DNA of 64,000 nucleotides. Source: Budorcas taxicolor. Taxonomy: Eukaryota > Chordata > Mammalia > Artiodactyla > Bovidae. Numbering within the stretch: the stretch's first letter is position 1; each line of letters starts with the position of its first letter. Where the stretch lies: contig NW_026291817.1 in the NCBI RefSeq assembly GCF_023091745.1, forward strand, positions 248,001-312,000, read 5' to 3'. Shown here piece by piece: positions 1-9,811 of this stretch. The translations under genes were made by a program, and so were the position numbers. Under the pieces are notes generated by a model. The model saw only the letters and a program-made list of their open reading frames with translations, was not told the origin of the DNA and did no database searches.

Positions 1-32
1 CCTCTCGCCGTTCCTGTTGAGAGGGCCTCCTC
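1..32 (+). repeat. Satellite monomer U0, right end only
   Basis: This is the last 32 bp of a monomer, reading CTCGCCGTTCC then TGTTGAGAGG. It joins U1 without any break. Confidence 0.9.
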
Positions 33-82
33 TTGAGATGCGACGGGAACGCCGGGAACTCTTTCCCGACGAAGCAGGGAAA

Positions 83-88
83 GGATCC
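83..88. other. BamHI site marking the monomer register (offset 51-56)
   Basis: GGATCC occurs at this offset in nearly every monomer, so BamHI digestion should give an 816-bp ladder. It is lost in U5, U20 and U36 (GGATCA) and in U69 (GGATAC). U9, U24 and U30 gain a second site near offset 312 from a C-to-T change in the GGGACCCGC segment. Confidence 0.9.
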
Positions 89-153
89 CTCATCTCGAGC
101 TACGAGGCGGAAACCGGGCTCCTCTGGATGTGGGCGGGACCCTCGTGATTCCT

Positions 154-669
154 CTCGAGTGGAGACGGGTATGTCGGGGAACTTCTTGATTTGCACCAAG
201 GGTGTGAAGGACCCTTTCGAAGTTCCAGAGGTGAGGTGTGATCAGCCTCGAGACGCCTCAGCGGAAATGGGCCTCATCTCGCCTGGAGGGGAGAACCTCC
301 TGGATTTTCTCGAGTTGCGACAGGTCTTCTCGAGTTACGACGGGGACCTCAGGGACCCGCTCTGGTGGCCTCAGGAAAGGCCAGTCCCCATGAGAGTTGC
401 TAGGGGACCTCTCGGGATTCCCCTCCCGTCCATGCCGGGGACTCAGTCCTTGTGTGGAGTCGGGGCCGGAACCTGAGGATTCCTCTCCAGTTTTGCCATG
501 GATCTTGGGGTGCTTCTGAGTCTCCCCAGGGCAGTCAGGCCTCGTCTCGAGTGGGGGCATGCACGTGCGCTTTCCTCCCGAGCTGCAGCAGTAGTGTCAC
601 GCTTCCTGTCACGTGGATCAAGGGATCTGTGGCTTTCCCTCGAGGCTGTCCCTCGAGGCTTTCCCACGA
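154..669. repeat. 31-bp diverged subrepeat ladder (shown in monomer U1)
   Basis: Reading from position 154 in steps of 31 bp, successive segments start with CTCGAG or a near form: 154, 247, 278 (CTCGCC), 329, 360 (CTCTGG), 546, 577 (CCCGAG), 639. Distances between CTCGAG hexamers are 93 (154 to 247), 62 (247 to 309), 217 (329 to 546) and 93 (546 to 639), all multiples of 31. One segment, 309-328, is shortened to 20 bp. A shared ATTCCTCTCGAG-like block recurs at segment joints. Bovine satellite I is known to be made of 31-bp subrepeats, which supports the family call. The same ladder repeats in every monomer. Confidence 0.8.
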
Positions 670-696
670 GGCTTTCCCACAGGGCTGTGCCACGTG
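562..696. promoter_or_regulatory. Cluster of three CACGTG E-box hexamers (U1; repeated per monomer)
   Basis: CACGTG occurs at 562-567, 610-615 and 691-696. The middle one reads GTCACGTG. CACGTG is the consensus of bHLH-zipper factors such as USF, MYC/MAX and TFE/MITF, whose binding is usually blocked by CpG methylation. The motif is seen directly; any binding is inference. The middle hexamer is lost in some monomers: CACGTA in U19, U53, U55, U60 and U65; TACGTG in U45, U49, U57 and U70; CACATG in U72 and U78. Confidence 0.4.
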
Positions 697-709
697 CCAC
701 CTTGGTGTG
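632..709. repeat. 13-bp tandem subrepeats, five clear plus one weak copy (U1)
   Basis: Five consecutive 13-mers run from 632, 645, 658, 671 and 684: GCTTTCCCTCGAG, GCTGTCCCTCGAG, GCTTTCCCACGAG, GCTTTCCCACAGG and GCTGTGCCACGTG. A sixth, weaker copy is CCACCTTGGTGTG at 697-709. The block is present in every monomer and is the only place where I see length change: exactly one 13-mer is missing in U7, and one C is missing in U71 and U77. It behaves as a small slippage-prone core inside the 31-bp ladder. Confidence 0.85.
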
Positions 710-848
710 AGTCGATCCTCGGCGTGAAAGACGAGCCGGTGAAGGGAAAAGAGGTTCCTCTGGAATGGACTGAGACATCTGGGGGACTCTTGGAATGGTG
801 GCACGACCCTGGAGTTCCTCTTGCCGTTCCTGTTGAGAGGGCCTCCTC

Positions 849-1664
849 TTGAGATGCGACGGGAACGCCGGGAACTCTTTCCCGACGAAGCAGGGAAAGG
901 ATCCCTCATCTCGAGCTACGAGGCGGAAACGGGGCTGCTCTGGATGTGGGCGGGACCCTCGTGATTCCTCTCGAGTGGAGACGGGTATGTCGGGGAACTT
1001 CTTGATTTGCACCAAGGGTGTGAAGGACCCTTTCGAAGTTCCAGAGGTGAGGTGTGATCAGCCTCGAGACGCCTCAGCGGAAATGGGCCTCATCTCGCCT
1101 GGAGGGGAGAACCTCCTGGATTTTCTCGAGTTGCGGCAGGTCTTCTCGAGTTACGACGGGGACCTCAGGGACCCGCTCTGGTGGCCTCAGGAAAGGCCAG
1201 TCCCCATGCGAGTTGCTAGGGGACCTCTCGGGATTCCTCTCCCGTCCATGCCGGGGCCTCAGTCCTTGTGTGGAGTCGGGGCCGGAACCTGAGGATTCCT
1301 CTCCAGTGTTGCCATGGATCTTGGGGTGCTTCTGAGTCTCCCCAGGGGAGTCAGGCCTCGTCTCGAGTGGGGGCATGCACGTGCGCTTTCCTCCCGAGCT
1401 GCAGCAGTAGTGTCACGCTTCCTGTCACGTGGATCAAGGGATCTGTGGCTTTCCCTCGAGGCTGTCCCTCGAGGCTTTCCCACGAGGCTTTCCCACAGGG
1501 CTGTGCCACGTGCCACCTTGGTGTGAGTCGATCCTCGGCGTGAAAGACGAGCCGGTGAAAGGAAAAGAGGTTCCTCTGGAATGGACTGAGACATCTGGGG
1601 GACTCTTGGAATGGTGGCACGACCCTGGAGTTCCTCTCGCCATTCCTGTTGAGAGGGCCTCCTC
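849..1664 (+). repeat. Satellite monomer U2 (816 bp, GTATG)
   Basis: G at offset 89 and A at offset 794 (CCATTCC); otherwise near consensus. It corresponds in position and type to U27 and U33. GTGAAAGGAAAAG is private. The hand CpG count of 50 was made on this monomer. Confidence 0.9.
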
Positions 1665-2480
1665 TTGAGATGCGACGGGAATGCCGGGAACTCTTTCCCG
1701 ACGAAGCAGGGAAAGGATCCCTCATGTCGAGCTACGAGGCGGAAACGGGGCTCCTCTGGATGTGGGCGGGACCTTCGTGATTCCTCTCGAGTGGAGACGG
1801 GTATGTCGGGGAACTTCTTGATTTGCACCAAGGGTTTGAAGGACCCTTTCGAAGTTCCAGAGGGGAGGTGTGATCAGCCTCGAGACGCCTCAGCGGAAAT
1901 GGGCCTCATCTCGCCTGGAGGGGAGAACCTCCTGGATTTTCTCGAGTTGCGGCAGGTCTTCTCGAGTTACGACGGGGACCTCAGGGACCCGCTCTGGTGG
2001 CCTCAGGAAAGGCCAGTCCCCATGAGAGTTGCTAGGGGACCTCTCGGGATTCCCCTCCCGTCCATGCCGGGGCCTCCCTCCTTGTGTGGAGTCGGGGCCG
2101 GAACCTGAGGATTCCTCCCCAGTGTTGCCATGGATCTTGGGGTGCTTCTGAGTCTCCCCAGGGGAGTCAGGCCTCGTCTCGAGTGGGGGCATGCACGTGC
2201 GCTTTCCTCCCGAGCTGCAGCAGTAGTGTCACGCTTCCTGTCACGTGGATCAAGGGATCTGTGGCTTTCCCTCGAGGCTGTCCCTCGAGGCTTTCCCACG
2301 AGGCTTTCCCACAGGGCTGTGCCACGTGCCACCTTGGTGTGAGTCGATCCTCGGCGTGAAAGACGAGCCGGTGAAGGGAAAAGAGGTTCCTCTGGAATGG
2401 ACTGAGACATCTGGGGGACTCTTGGAATGGTGGCACGACCCTGGAGTTCCTCTCGCCGTTCCTGTTGAGAGGGCCTCCTC
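1665..2480 (+). repeat. Satellite monomer U3 (816 bp, GTATG)
   Basis: T at offset 18, G at 62, T at 172, G at 200, A at 361, C at 390, CC at 413-414 and C at 454. This is the same type as U28 and U34. GACCTTCGTG is an uncommon variant. Confidence 0.9.
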
Positions 2481-3296
2481 TTGAGATGCGACGGGAACGC
2501 CGGGAACTCTTTCCCGACGAAGCAGGGAAAGGATCCCTCATCTCGAGCTACGAGGCGGAAACGGGGCTGCTCTGGATGTGGGCGGGACCCTCGTGATTCC
2601 TCTCGAGTGGAGACGGCTAGGTCGGGGAACTTCTTGTTTTGCACCAAGGGTGTGAAGGACCCTTTCGAAGTTCCAGAGGTGAGGTGTGATCAGCCTCGAG
2701 ACGCCTCAGCGGAAATGGGCCTCATCTCGCCTGGAGGGGAGAACCTCCTGGATTTTCTCGAGTTGCGGCAGGTCTTCTCGAGTTACGACGGGGACCTCAG
2801 GGACCCGCTCTGGTGGCCTCAGGAAAGGCCAGTCCCCATGCGAGTTGCTAGGGGACCTCTCGGGATTCCTCTCCCGTCCATGCCGGGGCCTCAGTCCTTG
2901 TGTGGAGTCGGAGCCGGAACCTGAGGATTCCTCCCCAGTGTTGCCATGGATCTTGGGGTGCTTCTGAGTCTCCCCAGGGGAGTCAGGCCTCGTCTCGGGT
3001 GGGGGCATGCACGTGCGCTTTCCTCCCGAGCTGCAGCAGTAGTGTCACGCTTCCTGTCACGTGGATCAAGGGATCTGTGGCTTTCCCTCGAGGCTGTCCC
3101 TCGAGGCTTTCCGACGAGGCTTTCCCACAGGGCTGTGCCACGTGCCACCTTGGTGTGAGTCGATCCTCGGCGTGAAAGACGAGCCGGTGAAGGGAAAAGA
3201 GGTTCCTCTGGAATGGACTGAGACATCTGGGGGACTCTTGGAATGGTGGCACGACCCTGGAGTTCCTCTCGCCGTTCCTGTTGAGAGGGCCTCCTC
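2481..3296 (+). repeat. Satellite monomer U4 (816 bp, CTAGG)
   Basis: The only CTAGG-box monomer in domain A. G at 89, T at 157, A at 432, C at 454 and G at 518 match U19 and U35, but those have the GTATG box. U4 may carry a conversion patch around offsets 137-141. The third 13-mer has CCGACGAG. Confidence 0.9.
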
Positions 3297-4112
3297 TTGA
3301 GATGCGACGGGAACGCCAGGAACTCTTTCCCGACGAAGCAGGGAAAGGATCACTCATCTCGAGCTACGAGGCGGAAACGGGGCTCCTCTGGATGTGGGCG
3401 GGACCCTCGTGATTCCTCTCGAGTGGAGACGGGTATGTCGGGGAACTTCTTGATTTGCACCAAGGGTGTGAAGGACCCTTTCGAAGTTCCAGAGGGGAGG
3501 TGTGATCAGCCTCGAGACGCCTCAGCGGAAATGGGCCTCATCTCGCCTGGAGGGGAGAACCTCCTGGATTTTCTCGAGTTGCGGCAGGTCTTCTCGAGTT
3601 ACGACGGGGACCTCAGGGACCCGCTCTGGTGGCCTCAGGAAAGGCCAGTCCCCATGCGAGTTGCTAGGGGACCTCTCGGGATTCCTCTCCCGTCCATGCC
3701 GGGGCCTCAGTCCTTGTGTGGAGTCGGGGCCGGAACCTGAGGATTCCTCTCCAGTGTTGCCATGGATCTTGGGGTGCTTCTGAGTCTCCCCAGGGGAGTC
3801 AGGCCTCGTCTCGAGTGGGGGCATGCACGTGCGCTTTCCTCCCGAGCTGCAGCAGTAGTGTCACGCTTCCTGTCACGTGGATCAAGGGATCTGTGGCTTT
3901 CCCTCGAGGCTGTCCCTCGAGGCTTTCCGACGAGGCTTTCCCACAGGGCTGTGCCACGTGCCACCTTGGTGTGAGTCGATCCTCGGCGTGAAAGACGAGC
4001 CGGTGAAGGGAAAAGAGGTTTCTCTGGAATGGACTGAGACATCTGGGGGACTCTTGGAATGGTGGCACGACCCTGGAGTTCCTCTCGCCGTTCCTGTTGA
4101 GAGGGCCTCCTC
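3297..4112 (+). repeat. Satellite monomer U5 (816 bp, GTATG)
   Basis: CGCCAGG at the left end, GGATCACTC that destroys the BamHI site, G at 200 and CCGACGAG in the 13-mer block. It is the same type as U20 and the left half of U36. AGGTTTCTCTGG is private. Confidence 0.9.
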
Positions 4113-4928
4113 TTGAGATGCGACGGGAACGCCGGGAACTCTTTCCCGACGAAGCAGGGAAAGGATCCCTCATCTCGAGCTACGAGGCGGAAACGGGGCT
4201 CCTCTGGATGTGGGCGGGACCCTCGTGATTCCTCTCGAGTGGAGACGGGTATGTCAGGGAACTTCTTGATTTGCACCAAGGGTGTGAAAGACCCTTTCGA
4301 AGTTCCAGAGGGGAGGTGTGATCAGCCTCGAGACGCCTCAGCGGAAATGGGCCTCATCTCGCCTGGAGGGGAGAACCTCCTGGATTTTCTCGAGTTGCGG
4401 CAGGTCTTCTCGAGTTACGACGGGGACCTCAGGGACCCGCTCTGGTGGCCTCAGGAAAGGCCAGTCCCCATGCGAGTTGCTAGGGGACCTCTCGGGATTC
4501 CTCTCCCGTCCATGCCGGGGCCTCAGTCCTTGTGTGGAGTTGGGGCCGGAAGCTGAGGATTCCTCTCCAGTGTTGCCATGGATCTTGGGGTGCTTCTGAG
4601 TCTCCCCAGGGGAGTCAGGCCTCGTCTCGAGTGGGGGCATGCACGTGCGCTTTCCTCCCGAGCTGCAGCAGTAGTGTCACGCTTCCTGTCACGTGGATCA
4701 AGGGATCTGTGGCTTTCCCTCGAGGCTGTCCCTCGAGGCTTTCCCACGAGGTTTTCCCACAGGGCTGTGCCACGTGCCACCTTGGTGTGAGTCGGTCCTC
4801 GGCGTGAAAGACGAGCCGGTGAAGGGAAAAGAGGTTCCTCTGGAATGGACTGAGACATCTGGGGGACTCTTGGAATGGTGGCACGACCCTGGAGTTCCTC
4901 TCGCCGTTCCTGTTGAGAGGGCCTCCTC
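4113..4928 (+). repeat. Satellite monomer U6 (816 bp, GTATG)
   Basis: GTATGTCAGGG, GTGTGAAAGA, G at 200, GTTGGGGCCGGAAGC, CGAGGTTTTCC and GTCGGTCCTC. The same set is in U21, and the right half of this set is in U36. Confidence 0.9.
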
Positions 4929-5731
4929 TTGAGATGCGACGGGAACGCCGGGAACTCTTTCCCGACGAAGCAGGGAAAGGATCCCTCATCTCGAGCTACG
5001 AGGCGGAAACGGGGCTCCTCTGGATGTGGGCGGGACCCTCGTGATTCCTCTCGAGTAGAGACGGGTATGTCGGGGAACTTCTTGATTTGCACCAAGGGTG
5101 TGAAGGACCCTTTCGAAGTTCCAGAGGGGAGGTGTGATCAGCCTCGAGACGCCTCAGCGGAAAAGGGCCTCATCTCGCCTGGAGGGGTGAACCTCCTGGA
5201 TTTTCTCGAGTTGCGGCAGGTCTTCTCGAGTTACGACGGGGACCTCAGGGACCCGCTCTGGTGGCCTCAGGAAAGGCCAGTCCCCATGCGAGTTGCTAGG
5301 GGACCTCTCGGGATTCCTCTCCCGTCCATGCCGGGGCCTCAGTCCTTGTGTGGAGTCGGGGCCGAAACCTGAGGATTCCTCTCCAGTGTTGCCATGGATC
5401 TTGGGGTGCTTCTGAGTCTCCCCAGGGGAGTCAGGCCTCGTCTCGAGTGGGGGCATGCACGTGCGCTTTCCTCCCGAGCTGCAGCAGTAGTGTCACGCTT
5501 CCTGTCACGTGGATCAAGGGATTTGTGGCTTTCCCTCGAGGCTTTCCCACGAGGCTTTCCCACAGGGCTGTGCCACGTGCCACCTTGGTGTGAGTCGATC
5601 CTCGGCGTGAAAGACGAGCCGGTGAAGGGAAAAGAGGTTCCTCTGGAATGGACTGAGACATCTGGGGGACTCTTGGAATGGTGGCACGACCCTGGAGTTC
5701 CTCTCGCCGTTCCTGTTGAGAGGGCCTCCTC
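4929..5731 (+). repeat. Satellite monomer U7 (803 bp, GTATG, 13-bp deletion)
   Basis: The shortest monomer. It lacks exactly one 13-bp subrepeat after 5540. It carries GAGTAGAGACGG and, like U37, GCCGAAACC. GAAAAGGGCC, GGGGTGAACC and GGGATTTGTGG are private. Confidence 0.92.
5528..5579. repeat. 13-bp subrepeat block with one unit deleted (monomer U7)
   Basis: Here the first 13-mer (5528-5540) is followed directly by what is normally the third (5541-5553). The copy beginning GCTG is lost. This accounts exactly for the 803-bp length of U7 (816 minus 13). The related monomers U22 and U37 keep the full block, so the loss is specific to this copy. Confidence 0.92.
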
Positions 5732-6547
5732 TTGAGATGCGACGGGAACGCCGGGAACTCTTTCCCGACGAAGCAGGGAAAGGATCCCTTATCTCGAGCT
5801 ACGAGGCGGAAACGGGGCTGCTCTGGATGTGGGCGGGACCCTCGTGATTCCTCTCGAGTGGAGACGGGTATGTCGGGGAACTTCTTGTTTTGCACCAAGG
5901 GTGTGAAGGACCCTTTCGAAGTTCCAGAGGTGAGGTGTGATCAGCCTCGAGACGCCTCAGCGGAAATGGGCCTCATCTCGCCTGGAGGGGAGAACCTCCT
6001 GGATTTTCTCGAGTTGCGGCAGGTCTTCTCGAGTTACGACGGGGACCTCAGGGACCCGCTCTGGTGGCCTCAGGAAAGGCCAGTCCCCATGCGAGTTGCT
6101 AGGGGACCTCTCGGGATTCCTCTCCCGTCCATGCCGGGGCCTCAGTCCTTGTGTGGAGTCGGAGCCGGAACCTGAGGATTCCTCCCCAGTGTTGCCATGG
6201 ATCTTGGGGTGCTTCTGAGTCTCCCCAGGGGAGTCAGGCCTCGTCTCGAGTGGGGGCATGCACGTGCGCTTTCCTCCCGAGCTGCAGCAGTAGTGTCACG
6301 CTTCCTGTCACGTGGATCAAGGGATCTGTGGCTTTCCCTCGAGGCTGTCCCTCGAGGCTTTCCCACGAGGCTTTCCCACAGGGCTGTGCCACGTGCCACC
6401 TTGGTGTGAGTCGATCCTCGGCGTGAAAGACGAGCCGGTGAAGGGAAAAGAGGTTCCTCTGGAATGGACTGAGACATCTGGGGGACTCTTGGAATGGTGG
6501 CACGACCCTGGAGTTCCTCTCGAAGTTCCTGTAGAGAGGGCCTCCTC
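5732..6547 (+). repeat. Satellite monomer U8 (816 bp, GTATG)
   Basis: CTTATCTCG after the BamHI site, G at 89, T at 157, A at 432 and C at 454, ending CTCGAAGTTCCTGTAG. It is the same type as U15, U23, U29 and U39. Confidence 0.9.
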
Positions 6548-7363
6548 TTGAGATGCGACGGGAACGCCGGAAACTCTTTCCCGACGAAGCAGGGAAAGGA
6601 TCCCACATCTCGAGCTACGAGGCGGAAACGGGGCTCCTCTGGATGTGGGCGGGACCCTCGTGATTCCTCTCGAGTGGAGACGGGTATGTCGGGGAACTTC
6701 TTGATTTGCACCAAGGGTGTGAAGGACCCTTTCGAAGTTCCAGAGGTGAGGTGTGATCAGCCTCGAGACGCCTCAGCGGAAATGGGCCTCATCTCGCCTG
6801 GAGGGGAGAACCTCCTGGATTTTCTCGAGTTGCGGCAGGTCTTCTCGAGTTACGACGGGGACCTCAGGGATCCGCTCTGGTGACCGTAGGAAAGGCCAGT
6901 CCCCATGCGAGTTGCTAAGGGACCTCTCGGGATTCCTCTCCCGTCCATGCCGGGGCCTCAGTCCTTGTGTGGAGTCGGGGCAGGAACCTGAGGATTCCTC
7001 TCCAGTGTTGCCATGGATCTTGGGGTGCTTCTGAGTCTCCCCAGGGGAGTCAGGCCTCGTCTCGAGTGGGGGCATGCACGTGCGCTTTCCTCCCGAGCTG
7101 CAGCAATAGTGTCACGCTTCCTGTCACGTGGATCAAGGGATCTGTGGCTTTCCCTCGAGGCTGTCCCTCGAGGCTTTCCCACGAGGCTTTCCCACAGGGC
7201 TGTGCCACGTGCCACCTTGGTGTGAGTCGATCCTCGGCGTGAAAGACGAGCCGGTGAAGGGAAAAGAGGTTCCTCTGGAATGGACTGAGACATCTGGGGG
7301 ACTCTTGGAATGGTGGCACGACCCTGGAGTTCCTCTCGCCATTCCTGTTGAGAGGGCCTCCTC
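6548..7363 (+). repeat. Satellite monomer U9 (816 bp, GTATG)
   Basis: CCGGAAAC and GGATCCCACATC at the left. In the middle is a patch with GGGATCCGC (extra BamHI site), GGTGACCGTAGG and GCTAAGGG. GGGGCAGGAACC and GCAGCAATAG follow, and it ends CCATTCC. It is related to U24 and U30. Confidence 0.9.
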
Positions 7364-8179
7364 TTGAGATGCGACGGGAATGCCGGGAACTCTTTCCCGA
7401 CGAAGCAGGGAAAGGATCCCTCATGTCGAGCTACGAGGCGGAAACGGGGCTCCTCTAAATGTGGGCGGGACCCTCGTGATTCCTCTCGAGTGGAGACGGG
7501 TATGTCGGGGAACTTCTTGATTTGCACCAAGGGTGTGAAGGACCCTTTCGAAGTTCCAGAGGGGAGGTGTGATCAGCCTCGAGACGCCTCAGCGGAAATG
7601 GGCCTCATCTCGCCTGGAGGGGAGAACCTCCTGGATTTTCTCGAGTTGCGGCAGGTCTTCTCGAGTTACGACGGGGACCTCAGGGACCCGCTCTGGTGGC
7701 CTCAGGAAAGGCCAGTCCCCATGAGAGTTGCTAGGGGACCTCTCGGGATTCCCCTCCCGTCCATGCCGGGGCCTCCCTCCTTGTGTGGAGTCGGGGCCGG
7801 AACCTGAGGATTCCTCCCCAGTGTTGCCATGGATCTTGGGGTGCTTCTGAGTCTCCCCAGGGGAGTCAGGCCTCGTCTCGAGTGGGGGCATGCACGTGCG
7901 CTTTCCTCCCGAGCTGCAGCAGTAGTGTCACGCTTCCTGTCACGTGGATCAAGGGATCTGTGGCTTTCCCTCGAGGCTGTCCCTCGAGGCTTTCCCACGA
8001 GGCTTTCCCACAGGGCTGTGCCACGTGCCACCTTGGTGTGAGTCGATCCTCGGCGTGAAAGACGAGCCGGTGAAGGGAAAAGAGGTTCCTCTGGAATGGA
8101 CTGAGACATCTGGGGGACTCTTGGAATGGTGGCACGACCCTGGAGTTCCTCTCGCCGTTCCTGTTGAGAGGGCCTCCTC
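7364..8179 (+). repeat. Satellite monomer U10 (816 bp, GTATG)
   Basis: T at 18, G at 62, G at 200, A at 361, C at 390, CC at 413-414 and C at 454. CTCCTCTAAATG is private. It is the same type as U25 and U31. Confidence 0.9.
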
Positions 8180-8995
8180 TTGAGATGCGACGGGAACGCC
8201 GGGAACTCTTTCCCGACGAAGCAGGGAAAGGATCCCTCATCTCGAGCTACGAGGCGGAAACGGGGCTGCTCTGGATGTGGGCGGGACCCTCGTGATTCCT
8301 CTCGAGTGGAGACGGGTATGTCGGGGAACTTCTTGATTTGCACCAAGGGTGTGAAGGACCCTTTCGAAGTTCCAGAGGTGAGGTGTGATCAGCCTCGAGA
8401 CGCCTCAGCGGAAATGGGCCTCATCTCGCCTGGAGGGGAGAACCTCCTGGATTTTCTCGAGTTGCGGCAGGTCTTCTCGAGTTACGACGGGGACCTCAGG
8501 GACCCGCTCTGGTGGCCTCAGGAAAGGCCAGTCCCCATGAGAGTTGCTAGGGGACCTCTCGGGATTCCCCTCCCGTCCATGCCGGGGCCTCCCTCCTTGT
8601 GTGGAGTCGGGGCCGGAACCTGAGGATTCCTCCCCAGTGTTGCCATGGATCTTGGGGTGCTTCTGAGTCTCCCCAGGGGAGTCAGGCCTCGTCTCGAGTG
8701 GGGGCATGCACGTGCGCTTTCCTCCCGAGCTGCAGCAGTAGTGTCACGCTTCCTGTCACGTGGATCAAGGGATCTGTGGCTTTCCCTCGAGGCTGTCCCT
8801 CGAGGCTTTCCCACGAGGCTTTCCCACAGGGCTGTGCCACGTGCCACCTTGGTGTGAGTCGATCCTCGGCGTGAAAGACGAGCCGGTGAAGGGAAAAGAG
8901 GTTCCTCTGGAATGGACTGAGACATCTGGGGGACTCTTGGAATGGTGGCACGACCCTGGAGTTCCTCTCGCCGTTCCTGTTGAGAGGGCCTCCTC
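8180..8995 (+). repeat. Satellite monomer U11 (816 bp, GTATG)
   Basis: The left half has G at 89 and T at 200, like U2. The right half has A at 361, C at 390, CC at 413-414 and C at 454, like U10. It looks like a mosaic of two types joined between offsets 200 and 361. Confidence 0.9.
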
Positions 8996-9811
8996 TTGAG
9001 ATGCGACGGGAACGCCGGGATCTCTTTCCCGAAGAAGCAGTGAAAGGATCCCTCATCTCGAGCTACGAGGCGGAAACCGGGCTCCTCTGGATGTGGGCGG
9101 GACCCTCGTGATTCCTCTCGAGTGGAGACGGGTATGTCGGGGAACTTCTTGATTTGCACCAAGGGTGTGAAGGACCCTTTCGAAGTTCCAGAGGTGAGGT
9201 GTGATCAGCCTCGAGACGCCTCAGCGGAAATGGGCCTCATCTCGCCTGGAGGGGAGAACCTCCTGGATTTTCTCGAGTTGCGGCAGGTCTTCTCGAGTTA
9301 CGACGGGGACCTCAGGGACCCGCTCTGGTGGCCTCAGGAAAGGCCAGTCCCCATGCGAGTTGCTAGGGGACCTCTCGGGATTCCTCTCCCGTCCATGCCG
9401 GGGCCTCAGTCCTTGTGTGGAGTCGGGGCCGGAACCTGAGGATTCCTCTCCAGTGTTGCCATGGATCTTGGGGTGCTTCTGAGTCTCCCCAGGGGAGTCA
9501 GGCCTCGTCTCGAGTGGGGGCATGCACGTGCGCTTTCCTCCCGAGCTGCAGCAGTAGTGTCACGCTTCCTGTCACGTGGATCAAGGGATCTGTGGCTTTC
9601 CCTCGAGGCTGTCCCTCGAGGCTTTCCCACGAGGCTTTCCCACAGGGCTGTGCCACGTGCCACCTTGGTGTGAGTCGATCCTCGGCGTGAAAGACGAGCC
9701 GGTGAAGGGAAAAGAGGTTCCTCTGGAATGGACTGAGACATCTGGGGGACTCTTGGAATGGTGGCACGACCCTGGAGTTCCTCTCGCCGTTCCTGTTGAG
9801 AGGGCCTCCTC
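8996..9811 (+). repeat. Satellite monomer U12 (816 bp, GTATG)
   Basis: The left end has GGGATCTC, CCCGAAGAAG and GCAGTGAAAGG, then ACCGGGCTC, shared only with U26 and U32. The right half is near consensus (C at 361, CCTCAG), unlike U26, so it is a mosaic. Confidence 0.9.

Larger units (their letters stand above)
33..848 (+). repeat. Satellite monomer U1 (816 bp, GTATG)
   Basis: ACCGGGCTC near offset 84, A at offset 361, C at 390, GGGGACTCAG near 409 and TTTTGCC near 460. It matches U26 and U32 in most of these. Private changes are GGGCAGTCAGG and CTCTTGCCG near its right end. Confidence 0.9.

Noticed and set aside
328..344. Degenerate CENP-B box.
   Set aside because: Three of nine core positions fail without a gap. 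This is too weak to annotate as a binding site.
920..1000. Possible G-quadruplex from GTGGGCGGG and later G-runs in the monomer.
   Set aside because: The third and fourth G-runs are tens of bases away, beyond usual loop lengths, so no canonical motif is met.
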